Source: Rhodococcus sp. 06-462-5
GTDB lineage: Bacteria; Actinomycetota; Actinomycetes; Mycobacteriales; Mycobacteriaceae
Reading direction: 5' to 3'
DNA length: 64,000 nucleotides
Assembly: GCF_002258315.1 (NCBI RefSeq)
Contig: NZ_NOYD01000029.1
Coordinates: forward strand, 168,148 to 232,147
In this document: positions 36,723 to 46,694 of the stretch, in pieces
Position numbering within the stretch: the stretch's first letter is position 1
How the letters are laid out: each line of letters opens with the position of its first letter
The notes under the pieces: generated by a model
Told to the model about the DNA's origin: nothing
The model's input: the letters and a program-made list of their open reading frames with translations, nothing else
Databases searched by the model: none
Position numbers and translations under genes: made by a program

Positions 36723-38690
36723 TCAGTGCGCGTGACTGGGGTTCGCGGCCGGCTCTTCCTCGGTTCCGGCCCCGGGCTCACCGAGCATCGCGGCACCGAC
36801 CAACGCGTCGGGCACACCGAAACCGTCGACGAGCAGTTCGGCGTGCGGCCGCAGCGTGCGGCACCGCTCGTTGATGGCACGGGTGACGGCCTTGGATCGC
36901 TCGGTGGACAGGTAGCGGTGCTCGATGAACCAGGCCTTGTCCGCCTCGATCACCGACAGCGCGTAGAGGTCGCAGACCTCGTCGAGCAGATCCTTGGTGG
37001 TGGGGTCCTCGCAGGATTCGATGCCGGCGATGAACGCCTCGAAGATGATCCGATCGATGTGCGCGCTCGCGGCATGCAGAACGTGATCCTGCACCGCGTT
37101 GAACGCCTCGAACGGGCTGGTCTCCTTGGACTTGGACTGCAACCGGCGCGCGACGGTGGAGAGCAGGTACTCCTCACGATCTTCGAACATCTTGACCTGG
37201 GTGCCGCGGTTGAACAGCGAGCCCTCCTCCTCGTTGTCCTGACGCCGATCGAGGATGGTCTGCATGATCGCCTGGGCCGCAGTGCGTTTGACGACGCGGT
37301 CGCCCACCATGTCGGCGGCGAACTTGACCCATTCGACCGGGCTCATGGACTTGACGTCGTCGGCGTACGCGGTGAGCAGCTCCTTGGCCACCAACTGCGT
37401 CAGCACATGGTTGTCGCCCTCGAACGTGGTGAACACGTCGGTGTCGGCCTTGAGCGAGATCAACCGGTTCTCGGCGAGATAGCCTGCGCCGCCGCACGCT
37501 TCACGGGCTTCCTGGATCGCGGCGGTCGCATGCCAGGTGTTCGCGGCCTTGAGGCCTGCGGCCCTGGACTCGAGCTCGCGCTGCTCCTCGGCGTCGGGGT
37601 TGTCCGCGGTCTGCAACTCGTGCATCTTCGACACGAGCTCGTTCTGCGCGAACTGCAGGGCGTAGGACTTGGCGATGAGCGGGAACAGTCGACGCTGATG
37701 CACCAGGTAGTCCATGATCAGGACCTCCTGATCGGAATCGGGAGCGGAGAACTGCCTGCGCTGCAACGCGTATCGCGTCGCGATGTCGAGGGCGACACGG
37801 GCAGCCGCCGCGGCACTGCCGCCGACCGTGACACGGCCGCGGATCAACGTGCCGAGCATCGTGAAGAACCGTCGAGACTTGTTCTCGATGGGGGAGGAGT
37901 ACGTACCGTCGTCGGACACGTCGGCGTACTTGTTGAGCAGGTTGTCTCGCGGGATGCGGACGTGATCGAACATGAGGCGGCCGTTGTCGACTCCGGGAAG
38001 ACCGCCCTTGTACTGGCAGTCCGAGGTGGTGACACCGGGCAGGTCGTCACCGTTCTCGTCGCGCAGTGGAACGAAGAAGCAGTGCACACCGTGGCTCTCG
38101 GGCTCCTCGCCCGGGCCTGCGGTGATGAGTTGGGCGAACACAGCGGCGACCGTCGCCGTTTCGGCGGCACCGCCGATGTAGTCCTTGCGCGAGGACGGCG
38201 TTGGGGAGTTGATGACGAACTCGTCGGTCTTCGGGTCGTACGTGGCCGTGGTCTCGAGCGACTGCACGTCACTGCCGTGTCCGGTCTCGGTCATGGCGAA
38301 GCAGCCGAGCAGGTCGAGACTGATGATCTTGGGGACGTAGGCCTCGTGGTGGCGTTCGGTGCCGAGATTCTCGATGGCACCGCCGAACAGTCCCCACTGG
38401 ACACCGGCCTTGACCATCAGCGACAGATCGCTCATCGCGAGCATCTCGATCATCGTCACCGCTGCACCGACGTCACCGGTGCCGCCGTGTTCCTTCTTGA
38501 AGCCGTTGTCGGCAGCGCCGGCAGCGGCGAGAAGCTTGAGCTGTTCCATCGCCTTGGTGCGGGCGATGACGGTGTTCGGCGTGTAGTGCGGGCGGAACTC
38601 GTCGCGGGCAAGCTGCCTGCGCGCCTCGTTCTTCACATCTCGCCAGCGGCCGTCCAGAGTGTTCCGAAGGTGATCCGTTGTGGTTGCCAT
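36723..38690 (-). CDS. Long acyl-CoA dehydrogenase / acyl-CoA oxidase-like flavoenzyme
   Basis: A 655-residue FAD enzyme. MTETGHGSDVQSLETTATYD near residues 133-150 and SRKDYIGGAAETATVAAVFAQ are the acyl-CoA binding strands typical of acyl-CoA oxidase-type ACADs, which are longer than classical 400-residue dehydrogenases. REACGGAGYLAENR near residue 395 and TTFEGDNHVLTQLVAKELL near 418 follow the oxidase pattern. It probably acts in fatty-acid beta-oxidation, with oxygen or ETF as acceptor unresolved. It follows two other minus-strand genes. Confidence 0.82.
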   Translation of the reverse strand: MATTTDHLRNTLDGRWRDVKNEARRQLARDEFRPHYTPNTVIARTKAMEQLKLLAAAGAADNGFKKEHGGTGDVGAAVTMIEMLAMSDLSLMVKAGVQWGLFGGAIENLGTERHHEAYVPKIISLDLLGCFAMTETGHGSDVQSLETTATYDPKTDEFVINSPTPSSRKDYIGGAAETATVAAVFAQLITAGPGEEPESHGVHCFFVPLRDENGDDLPGVTTSDCQYKGGLPGVDNGRLMFDHVRIPRDNLLNKYADVSDDGTYSSPIENKSRRFFTMLGTLIRGRVTVGGSAAAAARVALDIATRYALQRRQFSAPDSDQEVLIMDYLVHQRRLFPLIAKSYALQFAQNELVSKMHELQTADNPDAEEQRELESRAAGLKAANTWHATAAIQEAREACGGAGYLAENRLISLKADTDVFTTFEGDNHVLTQLVAKELLTAYADDVKSMSPVEWVKFAADMVGDRVVKRTAAQAIMQTILDRRQDNEEEGSLFNRGTQVKMFEDREEYLLSTVARRLQSKSKETSPFEAFNAVQDHVLHAASAHIDRIIFEAFIAGIESCEDPTTKDLLDEVCDLYALSVIEADKAWFIEHRYLSTERSKAVTRAINERCRTLRPHAELLVDGFGVPDALVGAAMLGEPGAGTEEEPAANPSHAH

Positions 38691-38733
38691 ACCCGACGGT
38701 AACCTTTTGCGGCCGCCTGTGAAGGCCGGAAAC

Positions 38734-38940
38734 TCAGACCGGCCAGACGAATTCTTTCCACACCCCGCGGACGGTGCGCCAGAAGCCCGATTTCGCGTAC
38801 GGACCGTCGTGGAACAGGGACGCGCAGTTGTCCTCCAGAGCCCTGTTCACCAGGGGGCTGAAGTCGGTGAACTCACCGACCAGGAACTCCTTGAAGCCCT
38901 CCGGCCACGCGTACTGGGCTGGTTCGTGTTGTGCCTCCAC
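38734..38940 (-). CDS. Small aromatic-rich conserved-looking protein
   Basis: A 68-residue protein starting at GTG 38940. It is acidic in the first half and aromatic throughout (YAWPEGFKEFLVGEF, then GFWRTVRGVWKEFVWPV). No signal or membrane helix is apparent. I do not recognise it. The coherent composition and its position between two same-strand genes favour a real gene. No strong ribosome-binding site is visible, so the start is uncertain. Confidence 0.55.
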   Translation of the reverse strand: MEAQHEPAQYAWPEGFKEFLVGEFTDFSPLVNRALEDNCASLFHDGPYAKSGFWRTVRGVWKEFVWPV

Positions 38941-38986
38941 GACCGCGAGTGTAATGCAGCAGTAACACCGATGTTACAAATCCCAC

Positions 38987-40330
38987 TCACTTCAGCAGTG
39001 CGAAAGCCTGCTGGGCGACGAGGAACGCGTAGCTGGACGGGATCAGATCGATCGCGCCGTCGGCGCGGAACTGCTCGGTGACGATCCAGTCCTGACCGGA
39101 GGCGTCGGTGGCCAGGAACGCGCCCGCCAGATCCCCGGGAGCGCTGCCGCCCTTGAACCCCGAATACGGCCACAGCGCGGCGTCGAGCTGCACTCCCGGA
39201 GTGATCGCCAGGATGCGACGGTTCTCCTCGGCCGACTCACTCGTCGCCAGGTAACCCATCGCAGCACAGACGTCCTGCGCGTTGGCGAACCATTCGACCC
39301 CGTCGGCCGATGCCGGGTTGTCCAGGAAGTTCTCGAAGTCGATCTCGAGCGGCCTCGCATCGGCCTGCTCGAGCAACTCGACCCGGGAATCGGGGTCGGC
39401 CTCGGACCACTCGGCCCGCATGTTCGGATCGCCGAACCCGATGACGAAGAACTGCCGAGTGTCCATCATCGGGGTCATCACCGACGGATCGTGATGACCC
39501 ATGACCGAGAGCTGACGCTCGACTCGGTCGCGGCCGAGGTGATCCATCAACAGATCCGTTGCGGTGTTGTCGGACAACGAGATCATCTTCTCGGCCGCGT
39601 CGCGGACCGACACCCTGGTGCCGTCGGGCAGATTCTGCAGTTCGCCGGACGGCGCGCTCTTGGTGGCGTCGCGAACGGTGAGCTGCTCGTCCCAGCGGAC
39701 GGTGCCTGCCTCGATCTCGTCGGTGAGCGCGCCGAGGACGTACAGCTTGAACACCGACCCGAGGGGCAGTACCGAATCGGCATTGGTGGAGTAGATCGAC
39801 TCGCAGTCACCGCCGTTGAGCCGTGACGCGCTGTAGGAGTAGTTCGGAGCCACCTTCGACAGTGCCGCGTCGAGATCGTCGAACGACGAGATCGTGGGAG
39901 TGTCCGGCCGGGCCAGGAAGCCGTCGAGTTTGCCGTCCGCACCGATCGACGTCGTGATCGTGGCCGGGATGCCTTCGGTGGTGAAACGCAGGACGCCGGA
40001 GTTCGGTCCGGGCTCGAAGCCCGTGGCCACGTTCGGCGCGCCGGCGCGCAACTGTTCGAGTGGTCCGGCGAGCCCACCCAACGGAGCGACGGCCTCGGCC
40101 AGCTCGGGGCCGGTGATTGCCTCGACCTCGGCGGAGTCGGGCGCCTCCTCGGCGTTGATCCACCGCAGGATGCGTTCGTTGAGTGCGCCGACGGGAGTCG
40201 AGGTGTCGATGACGAAGTCCGGAGCGGTGGTGGTGGGCACGGGCGCTGCGGACGTGCCCCCGCAGGCGGTGAGCGTCAGAGTTGCGGCCACGACCACCCC
40301 AACGAGTCTCGTCACGGTGCGCGTCGTCAT
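38987..40330 (-). CDS. Class A beta-lactamase-like serine hydrolase lipoprotein
   Basis: A 447-residue secreted lipoprotein with lipobox LTACGG near residue 23, an N-terminal domain of about 130 residues, then a penicillin-binding/class A fold. SxxK is in [13 protein letters not shown] near residue 192, SDN in [11 protein letters not shown] near 253, and FKGGSAPG replaces the usual KTG near 394. The long N-terminal domain resembles actinobacterial envelope proteins such as the Rv0907 group more than drug-resistance beta-lactamases. It is divergent from bioA across a short gap. Confidence 0.75.
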   Translation of the reverse strand: MTTRTVTRLVGVVVAATLTLTACGGTSAAPVPTTTAPDFVIDTSTPVGALNERILRWINAEEAPDSAEVEAITGPELAEAVAPLGGLAGPLEQLRAGAPNVATGFEPGPNSGVLRFTTEGIPATITTSIGADGKLDGFLARPDTPTISSFDDLDAALSKVAPNYSYSASRLNGGDCESIYSTNADSVLPLGSVFKLYVLGALTDEIEAGTVRWDEQLTVRDATKSAPSGELQNLPDGTRVSVRDAAEKMISLSDNTATDLLMDHLGRDRVERQLSVMGHHDPSVMTPMMDTRQFFVIGFGDPNMRAEWSEADPDSRVELLEQADARPLEIDFENFLDNPASADGVEWFANAQDVCAAMGYLATSESAEENRRILAITPGVQLDAALWPYSGFKGGSAPGDLAGAFLATDASGQDWIVTEQFRADGAIDLIPSSYAFLVAQQAFALLK

Positions 40331-40414
40331 GCTGCGATGCTAGTGGATTCGGACATTTCGCCACCCGTCCAGTCTCGGGACGGCCGGTCGGGTGCTGTGG
40401 CAGTGTGCTCTGGC

Positions 40415-41689
40415 GTGCTGACTTCCGAAGACGTCCGTCGACTCGACTCCGATCACCTCTGGCACCCCTACAGCCGGTTTCCGGCGAGTGCGACGCCGCT
40501 GGTGGTCGACAGTGCGTCGGGAGTGCGACTGACGCTGGCCGACGGCAGGCAACTCGTCGACGGCATGAGCTCGTGGTGGGCGGCGGTGCACGGCTACCGC
40601 CATCCGGTGCTCGACGCCGCCGCGCACGATCAGCTGGGCCGGATGAGCCACGTCATGTTCGGCGGACTGACGCACGCCCCGGCGGCCAGGTTGGCCGAGT
40701 TGCTGGTCGACATCACGCCCGCAGGGCTCGACAAGGTGTTCCTCGCCGATTCCGGATCGGTCTCGGTTGAAGTCGCGGTGAAGATGGCGTTGCAGTACTG
40801 GCGTGGGCGCGGCGAGAACGGCCGCACACGGCTGTTGACCTGGCGCGGCGGCTATCACGGCGACACGTTCGCTCCGATGAGCGTGTGCGACCCGGACGGC
40901 GGGATGCACACGCTGTGGACCGATGTATTGGCGAAGCAGGTGTTCGCTCCGGCCCCGCCCGTGGAGTACGACGCCGGCTACGTGACCGAATTCGAGCGGG
41001 TACTGAGCGAGCACGCGAGCGAGCTGGCGGCGATCATCGTCGAGCCGATCGTGCAGGGCGCTGGTGGGATGCGGTTCCACGACGCCCGCTATCTGCTTAA
41101 ACTACGCCGCATGGCCGACGAGTACGGCGTGCTGCTGATCTTCGACGAGATCGCCACCGGCTTCGGCCGAACCGGAGAGTTGTTCGCAGCCGATCACGCC
41201 GGTGTCTCGCCCGACATCATGTGCGTAGGCAAGGCATTGACCGGCGGCTATCTCACCTTGGCGGCGACGCTGTGCACCACCGAGGTGGCCGAGACGGTCT
41301 CGGGCGGCGAGGCCGGGGGCCTGATGCACGGGCCGACGTTCATGGGGAATCCACTTGCGTGCGCGATTGCGGTGGCCTCGGTTGAGCTGTTGCTCTCGCG
41401 CGACTGGCGCGCCGAGGTCGCCGCTATGACATCGGGGTTGGCCGACGGCCTCGCGCCGGCCCGGTCGCTACCGGGAGTCGCCGACATTCGCGTTCTCGGC
41501 GGCATCGGCGTCGTCGAGATGCACAGTCCGGTGGACATGGCGCGGGCCACGGCAGCGGCCGTCGACGCGGGAGTGTGGCTGCGGCCGTTCGGCCGTCTGG
41601 TGTACGCGATGCCGCCGTTCATCTGCACCGATGCGGAGGTGGCTGCCATCGCGGATGCCATGGTGGCGGTGGCGCGCGACCATACTTGA
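40415..41689 (+). CDS. bioA: Adenosylmethionine-8-amino-7-oxononanoate aminotransferase
   Basis: A 424-residue PLP enzyme making 7,8-diaminopelargonate in biotin synthesis. It opens [13 protein letters not shown] as BioA does. [57 protein letters not shown] and the PLP lysine in [13 protein letters not shown] near residue 276 are conserved. GTG 40415 is the start best fitting BioA length; the frame extends upstream to 40337. The stop codon lies inside the BioQ-type palindrome. Confidence 0.92.
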   Translation: MLTSEDVRRLDSDHLWHPYSRFPASATPLVVDSASGVRLTLADGRQLVDGMSSWWAAVHGYRHPVLDAAAHDQLGRMSHVMFGGLTHAPAARLAELLVDITPAGLDKVFLADSGSVSVEVAVKMALQYWRGRGENGRTRLLTWRGGYHGDTFAPMSVCDPDGGMHTLWTDVLAKQVFAPAPPVEYDAGYVTEFERVLSEHASELAAIIVEPIVQGAGGMRFHDARYLLKLRRMADEYGVLLIFDEIATGFGRTGELFAADHAGVSPDIMCVGKALTGGYLTLAATLCTTEVAETVSGGEAGGLMHGPTFMGNPLACAIAVASVELLLSRDWRAEVAAMTSGLADGLAPARSLPGVADIRVLGGIGVVEMHSPVDMARATAAAVDAGVWLRPFGRLVYAMPPFICTDAEVAAIADAMVAVARDHT

Positions 41690-41707
41690 ACGGCGTTCAA
41701 GTATGGT
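41679..41707. promoter_or_regulatory. BioQ-type operator between bioA and bioF
   Basis: ACCATACTTGAAC (41679-41691), spacer GGC and GTTCAAGTATGGT (41695-41707) form a perfect 13-bp inverted repeat. The core TGAAC-N3-GTTCA is the consensus known for the actinobacterial biotin repressor BioQ. It covers the bioA stop codon and ends seven bases before the bioF start. No similar site is seen upstream of bioA. Confidence 0.88.
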
Positions 41708-41713
41708 GCTGCC

Positions 41714-42847
41714 ATGACCGCTCTGGATTGGCTCGACGCCACCGCGCACGCCCGACGCGAGGCCGGCCTCGAGCGCATCGTGACAGCCCGCACCGCCGAG
41801 GACGAAGTCCTCGATCTGGCGTCGAACGACTACCTCGGCCTGTCCATGCATCCGGCCGTCATCGACGGAGCCTGTGCTGCTGCGCGCCGATGGGGCGGCG
41901 GATCCACCGGATCGCGGCTGGTCACCGGCACCACAACGGCGCACGAGCGCCTCGAGGACGACCTCGCGGAGTTCGTCGGAGCCGAGGCCGGACTGGTGTT
42001 CTCCTCCGGCTACACCGCCAACCTCGGAATCGTGACGGCACTGGCGGGCCGAGATGCACTGGTGATCTCCGACGCCGCGTCGCACGCCTCGCTCATCGAT
42101 GCCTGCCGACTGTCGCGGGCACGGGTGGCCGTCGCTCGGCACTGCGACACCGACCACGTCGACGAGCTGTTGCGGGAGCGTCCCGAGCAGCGGGCCCTCG
42201 TGGTGACCGATTCGGTGTTCAGCACCGACGGCGATCTCGCGCCGCTGGCCGAGCTGTACGCGGTGTGTCGGAGACGGAACGCGGTGCTCGTCGTCGACGA
42301 AGCACACGGATTGGGCGTACGCGGCGACGGCGGCAGGGGAGCCGTCCACGAAGCGGGCCTCGCCGGAGCGCCGGACCTGGTGATCACCGCAACGCTGTCC
42401 AAGGCCCTCGGATCGCAGGGTGGAGTGGTGCTCGGGCCGGCAGCGGTACGCACGCAGGTGCTGCACGGTGCGCGCACGTTCGTGTTCGACACCGGTCTCG
42501 CCCCCGCCTCCGTCGGCGCGGCATCGGCCGCGCTGACCGTCCTACGCGCCGAACCCGACCGGGTCCATTCGATCGGCGTACGTGCAACGCAACTGGCCGC
42601 CGCAGCGGGCGTCGAACCGACGAGATCGGCAGTGGTTCCGGTCATCCTGGGCGACGCGCAGCGTGCGGTGCGCGCGGCGGGGGACTGCCTCGAGCTCGGC
42701 GTCCGCGTCGGATGCTTTCGGCCACCGTCGGTTCCGGCCGACGGGTCTCGACTGCGACTGACCGCGCGGGCAGATCTCACCGATTCCGATGTCGACCGTG
42801 CCGCGTCGGTTCTCGCGGCGGTGTTGAGTACGGCGGTTGTGTGGTGA
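41714..42847 (+). CDS. bioF: 8-amino-7-oxononanoate synthase
   Basis: A 377-residue PLP enzyme joining pimeloyl thioester and alanine. [19 protein letters not shown] near residue 36, [18 protein letters not shown] near 65, the [10 protein letters not shown] block near 196 and the PLP lysine in [12 protein letters not shown] near 227 are intact. It lies just behind the BioQ-type palindrome and overlaps bioD by GTGA. Confidence 0.94.
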   Translation: MTALDWLDATAHARREAGLERIVTARTAEDEVLDLASNDYLGLSMHPAVIDGACAAARRWGGGSTGSRLVTGTTTAHERLEDDLAEFVGAEAGLVFSSGYTANLGIVTALAGRDALVISDAASHASLIDACRLSRARVAVARHCDTDHVDELLRERPEQRALVVTDSVFSTDGDLAPLAELYAVCRRRNAVLVVDEAHGLGVRGDGGRGAVHEAGLAGAPDLVITATLSKALGSQGGVVLGPAAVRTQVLHGARTFVFDTGLAPASVGAASAALTVLRAEPDRVHSIGVRATQLAAAAGVEPTRSAVVPVILGDAQRAVRAAGDCLELGVRVGCFRPPSVPADGSRLRLTARADLTDSDVDRAASVLAAVLSTAVVW

Positions 42848-43541
42848 CGGTTCTGCTCGTGACCGGAACGTCGACCGGCGTCGGCAAGACCGTGATCACC
42901 GCGGCGCTCGCGGTGGCAGCGCAGGCAGGCGGACGGTCCGTCGCGGTGTGCAAGCCGGCGCAGACCGGCGTCGGAGGTGACTACCCGGACGAAGCCGATA
43001 TCGATGTGGTGCAACGCTTTCGGGTGTGCAGGGAGTGGAGTTGGCGCGGTACCCCGAGCCGCTGGCTCCGGACGTCGCGGCCCGCCGATCGGGCAGGCCG
43101 ATGCTCGAACTCGAGGCTGTGGTCGACGCTGTGCGCGCGCTCGACGCGGCCCACGACCTAGTGTTGGTCGAAGGCGCGGGCGGAGTCGCGGTACGTCTGG
43201 GCGCAGGAGGGTTCACCGTGCTCGACGTCGCCAAGACTGTGTCTGCGCCGATCGTGATCGTGGCCGGTGCCGAGCTGGGAACGCTCAACCACAGCGCACT
43301 GACAATTGCGGCAGCGCGGGCGGCCGGCGTCGAATGTGCAGGTCTGGTGATCGGGTCGTGGCCCGCCGCACCGAGCTTGGCCGCGCGGGTCAACCGCGAC
43401 GAGTTGCCACTCGTGACGGGGATCGAACTGACCGCGTCTATCCCGGAAGGAGCGGGCCTGTTCGAATCGCGCGCCTTCGAAGCCGTGGCGGTCGAAGCCT
43501 TCGGTGAGTTTGTCGAGTCTTTACTCGGGTACCCGGCATAG
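42844..43541 (+). pseudogene. bioD: Dethiobiotin synthetase gene with a one-base frameshift
   Basis: The frame from GTG 42844 encodes the BioD N-terminus with P-loop [12 protein letters not shown] and [24 protein letters not shown], then shifts to nonsense and stops at 43161. The rest of BioD ([40 protein letters not shown]) continues in another frame from about 43020 to 43541. Adding one T to the TTT at 43018-43020 restores a full protein. The motif is not a recognised slippery heptamer. It is either a real inactivating deletion or a sequencing error in a short homopolymer. Confidence 0.9.
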
Positions 43542-43583
43542 ATCGTCTGCCGGTCCGGCAGTCGAGAACATGGGAGTCCGCCA

Positions 43584-44168
43584 ATGAGCACCACCGTATG
43601 GATCATCGTTGCAGTAGTAGTCGTACTCGTGGTCGTTGCCCTCGCCGTCGTCGTGGCACGCAAGGGCAAGGAACGTAAGAGGTTGGAAGCGAACGAGATT
43701 CGCGAAAAGGCAGCCGACGATGCCGCAATCGTCGAGGAGCGTGAACTGCTGGCCAGGGAAAGCGAGGCCAAGGCGCGCCGGGCCCAGGCAGAAGCGGATG
43801 TCAAAGCGGCCGAGGCCGACAAGCTCGCGCAGCAGGCTCAATCGCACCAGGGAGTAGCGGCGAAGTCGCGCGACGAGCTGGATGCCGAATTCGCCCGGGC
43901 GAACGAACTCGATCCGGACGTCGATCATCGATCGGGTGCCAGGGCCGCACATACGGACAACAACGGCCGGCTCGACGATCGCGAGCAGGCGCACCACAGC
44001 GGTGCGGACGTCGCCGAGACCTACCCCGGTCAGCACAACTCCGGGACACGAAACGCCGCTGCTCACGATGCCGCCGCACACACGAACACCGACCCGCGTA
44101 GCACCGGGGAAAAGGTCCGCGACACGGTCGACCCACGCACGGACAACGGACACCACCGCACGAACTGA
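43584..44168 (+). CDS. Membrane-anchored coiled-coil protein
   Basis: A 194-residue protein. One N-terminal hydrophobic helix (residues 5-25) is followed by a charged coiled coil of Ala/Glu/Lys (about 30-100), then a His/Asp/Thr-rich disordered tail. ATG 43584 is preceded by a GGGAG-like site. The layout resembles actinobacterial proteins anchored with the coil in the cytosol. Function unknown. Confidence 0.7.
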   Translation: MSTTVWIIVAVVVVLVVVALAVVVARKGKERKRLEANEIREKAADDAAIVEERELLARESEAKARRAQAEADVKAAEADKLAQQAQSHQGVAAKSRDELDAEFARANELDPDVDHRSGARAAHTDNNGRLDDREQAHHSGADVAETYPGQHNSGTRNAAAHDAAAHTNTDPRSTGEKVRDTVDPRTDNGHHRTN

Positions 44169-44177
44169 CGGCGAGAA

Positions 44178-44211
44178 CCTGCTGCCGTCGGGCGAGCCCG
44201 GCACCAGCAGG
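44178..44211. terminator. Bidirectional terminator between convergent genes
   Basis: CCTGCTG (44178-44184) pairs with CAGCAGG (44205-44211), and the interior GGGC/GCCC extends the hairpin. It fills the gap between the coiled-coil gene and the convergent PNPOx-like gene. No T-run. Confidence 0.6.
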
Positions 44212-44212
44212 G

Positions 44213-44746
44213 CTAGTCGGTCGAATTGTGCGGTAACTCGAGTTCGACGACCTCGTGCTCGCCGAGGTCCGGTCGCTCGTTGGTGATCTTCGCCTTGGCG
44301 TAGGCCAACAGGTTCGACACCTTCGACCCGGGGGTGGACCAGTACTCGGCCCCCTCGGCGGCCACGTGGATCAAGGCGACCTCGCGCGAATCGGGGTTCT
44401 TCTCGAACCACGCGGCCGCCCGGGTGTTCCACAGTTCCTCGGCCTTGGTGTGGTTCTCGACCACCGCGGCCGTACCGGAGAGCGACACCCAGCCCTCACC
44501 GGACTGGAACGAGACGTTGACCGTCGGGTTCGCCGCGATGTCGCCCACCTTCCGGGAATCGGTGGCGGCGAAGAACCACAGGTCGCCGTCGAACTCCGCT
44601 TCCTGAAGCGCCATCGGGCGCGAGATGAGGTGGCCGTCCCGGCCGACGGTGGTGAACATGCAGAGCCCGGCTTCGGACATCAATTGAGCGACTTTCGTGA
44701 CGCCGTCCCCGGGGTTGTCGGCGCTTGTTCTCTCGGTGTTCGTCAT
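44213..44746 (-). CDS. Pyridoxamine-5-phosphate-oxidase-fold flavoprotein (general stress protein 26-like)
   Basis: A 177-residue split-barrel protein. FTTVGRDGHLISRPMALQEAEFDGDLWFF near residues 31-57 and ANPTVNVSFQSGEGWVSLSGTAAVVEN near 72-98 fit the GSP26/PNPOx-like family that binds FMN or F420. The C-terminal TPGSKVSNLLAYAKAKI is characteristic of the stress-protein group. ATG 44746 is used; TTG 44755 is an alternative. The role is probably stress-linked redox chemistry; the ligand is not shown. Confidence 0.8.
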   Translation of the reverse strand: MTNTERTSADNPGDGVTKVAQLMSEAGLCMFTTVGRDGHLISRPMALQEAEFDGDLWFFAATDSRKVGDIAANPTVNVSFQSGEGWVSLSGTAAVVENHTKAEELWNTRAAAWFEKNPDSREVALIHVAAEGAEYWSTPGSKVSNLLAYAKAKITNERPDLGEHEVVELELPHNSTD

Positions 44747-44822
44747 CGAAACCAACTACCCGGTGTGTAGCTCGCTAAACCGTTAAGGTGACAAAACGGA
44801 CACGGGTACCGGGAGGCAGTGC

Positions 44823-45254
44823 ATGGGAAAGAACCTCGACAAGAACAATCGACCGGACCTGCGCGTGAGCAACGACGAACGTGAGGCCGTCGTGACCACT
44901 CTCGGTCTGGCGATGAGCGAGGGCCGCTTGACGTTGGTCGAGTACGAACAAAGGCTCGACGCGGTGTGGGCGTCGACGACTCGCGGTGATCTGGCCGAGG
45001 TCGTGCGCGACTTGCCGGCCCCCGAGAATTCGACGGCAACGGATGTCGCTCGTACGACGAGCGAGTGGCGGGAGTATCTGGACGAGTGGCGCTGGTGGCT
45101 CGGTGGTGCCGTGGTCATGAACGGAATCTGGGCCGTTCAATGGATCTCCGACGGCGAACCGACCTCCTACTGGCCTCTGTGGCCCCTCGGTATCTGGGGC
45201 ATCATCCTGGTCGCGATGGTGTTCATGCCCGAGGATAAGAAAACCGACGACTGA
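44823..45254 (+). CDS. DUF1707 protein with two membrane helices
   Basis: A 143-residue protein. Residues 10-65 are a DUF1707 domain ([39 protein letters not shown]), a helical actinobacterial module. Two aromatic-rich hydrophobic helices follow at about 90-132 ([19 protein letters not shown], then [18 protein letters not shown]). DUF1707 may mediate protein or DNA contacts; the function is unknown. Confidence 0.8.
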   Translation: MGKNLDKNNRPDLRVSNDEREAVVTTLGLAMSEGRLTLVEYEQRLDAVWASTTRGDLAEVVRDLPAPENSTATDVARTTSEWREYLDEWRWWLGGAVVMNGIWAVQWISDGEPTSYWPLWPLGIWGIILVAMVFMPEDKKTDD

Positions 45255-45322
45255 GGCCGGCGTCGACCGCATTATTACGCCCTGTAGTTGGTGATTTCGC
45301 CGAACCTGGGACACTGGAAGAC

Positions 45323-46642
45323 GTGACTGTTTCTCCCGGCGACGACGCCCCCGTATCGGCCCAACTCTTCGCCCGCGCGAGCGAGGTCATTCCCGGCGGC
45401 GTCAACTCGCCGGTACGCGCCTTCGCGTCGGTCGGCGGAACGCCCCGCTTCATCACGCAGGCCAGCGGATACACGATGACCGATGCCGACGGAAAGTCGT
45501 ACGTCGACCTCATTTCGTCCTGGGGTCCGATGATCCACGGACACGCCCACCCGGCCATCGTCGAGGCCGTCCAGAAGGCAGCCGCGACCGGCCTGTCGTT
45601 CGGTGCGCCCACGCTCCGCGAAATCGAACTGGCCGAGGAAATCGTGCGTCGCGTCGGCCCCGTCGACCAGGTTCGCCTTGTGAATTCAGGCACAGAGGCC
45701 ACCATGAGCGCGGTGCGCCTGGCCCGCGGCTTCACCGGCCGCACCAAGATCGTCAAGTTCTCCGGCTGCTACCACGGCCACGTCGACGCCCTGCTGGCCG
45801 ACGCGGGCTCGGGACTCGCCACGCTCGGACTGCCGACCTCCCCCGGCGTCACCGGCGCACAGGCGTCGGACACCATCGTCGTTCCCTACAACGACCTCGC
45901 CGCCGTCACCGCAGCCTTCGAGGCCAACCCCGGCCAGATCGCATGCATCATCACCGAGGCAGCCGCAGGCAACATGGGTGCCATCCCGCCGGTCACCGGC
46001 TTCAACGAGGGACTGCGCCGCCTCGCGACCGAGCACGGCGCACTGCTGATCATGGACGAGGTGATGACCGGCTTCCGCGTCAGCGCCTCCGGTTGGTACG
46101 GCATCGACGGAATCGCAGGCGACCTCTACACCTTCGGCAAGGTCATGTCCGGCGGATTGCCTGCCGCCGCATTCGGCGGTCGCGCGGACGTGATGGCCTA
46201 CCTCGCGCCCGCCGGACCGGTGTACCAGGCAGGCACGCTCAGCGGTAACCCCGTCGCCGTCGCGGCCGGATTGACGAGCCTGCAACTGGCCGACGCAGCC
46301 GTCTACGAGAAGTTGCAGACCAACTCGCAGAGGCTCGGAACACTGCTCGGCGACGCCCTGACCGCCGAAGGCGTCACCCATCACGTGCAGTTCGCGGGCA
46401 CTATGGTGAGTGTGTTCTTCGCCGATGGACCCGTCACCGACTACGCGCAGGCCAAGGCCGCGCAGACGTGGCGATACCCGGCGTTCTTCCACGCGTTCCT
46501 CTCCCGCGGGGTGTACCCGCCGCCGAGCGCATTCGAAGCCTGGTTCGTCTCCGCTGCCCTCGACGACCGAGCCTTCGAGATCATCGCCGACGCGGCCCCG
46601 GCCGCCGCCAAGGCCGCAGCGGCCGCCACCGCACCACTGTGA
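45323..46642 (+). CDS. hemL: Glutamate-1-semialdehyde 2,1-aminomutase
   Basis: A 439-residue PLP enzyme making 5-aminolevulinate, the step after Hem[22 protein letters not shown] near residue 25, [22 protein letters not shown] near 119, [10 protein letters not shown] near 243 and the PLP lysine in [17 protein letters not shown] near 273 are intact. GTG 45323 is the start. It heads the run of heme and cytochrome c genes, as in mycobacteria. Confidence 0.95.
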   Translation: MTVSPGDDAPVSAQLFARASEVIPGGVNSPVRAFASVGGTPRFITQASGYTMTDADGKSYVDLISSWGPMIHGHAHPAIVEAVQKAAATGLSFGAPTLREIELAEEIVRRVGPVDQVRLVNSGTEATMSAVRLARGFTGRTKIVKFSGCYHGHVDALLADAGSGLATLGLPTSPGVTGAQASDTIVVPYNDLAAVTAAFEANPGQIACIITEAAAGNMGAIPPVTGFNEGLRRLATEHGALLIMDEVMTGFRVSASGWYGIDGIAGDLYTFGKVMSGGLPAAAFGGRADVMAYLAPAGPVYQAGTLSGNPVAVAAGLTSLQLADAAVYEKLQTNSQRLGTLLGDALTAEGVTHHVQFAGTMVSVFFADGPVTDYAQAKAAQTWRYPAFFHAFLSRGVYPPPSAFEAWFVSAALDDRAFEIIADAAPAAAKAAAAATAPL

Positions 46643-46694
46643 CGTCTACACAGAACTGATCTTCCACCCGACTAGCGAGAAACAGGACCCCGAC

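Noticed and set aside
36726..38702. 658-codon open frame on the plus strand across the acyl-CoA dehydrogenase gene
   Set aside because: It is a third-position shadow of the minus-strand gene, which has clear ACAD motifs; the plus-strand translation has no recognisable domain.
38987..40330. Antibiotic-resistance beta-lactamase
   Set aside because: SxxK and SDN are present, but the KTG motif is altered, a long extra N-terminal domain is present and the protein is a lipoprotein of the envelope serine-hydrolase type.
43006..43030. Programmed -1 frameshift as explanation for bioD
   Set aside because: The sequence CAACGCTTTCGG is not an X-XXY-YYZ slippery site and no clear downstream pseudoknot is evident; a one-base deletion or sequencing error is simpler.
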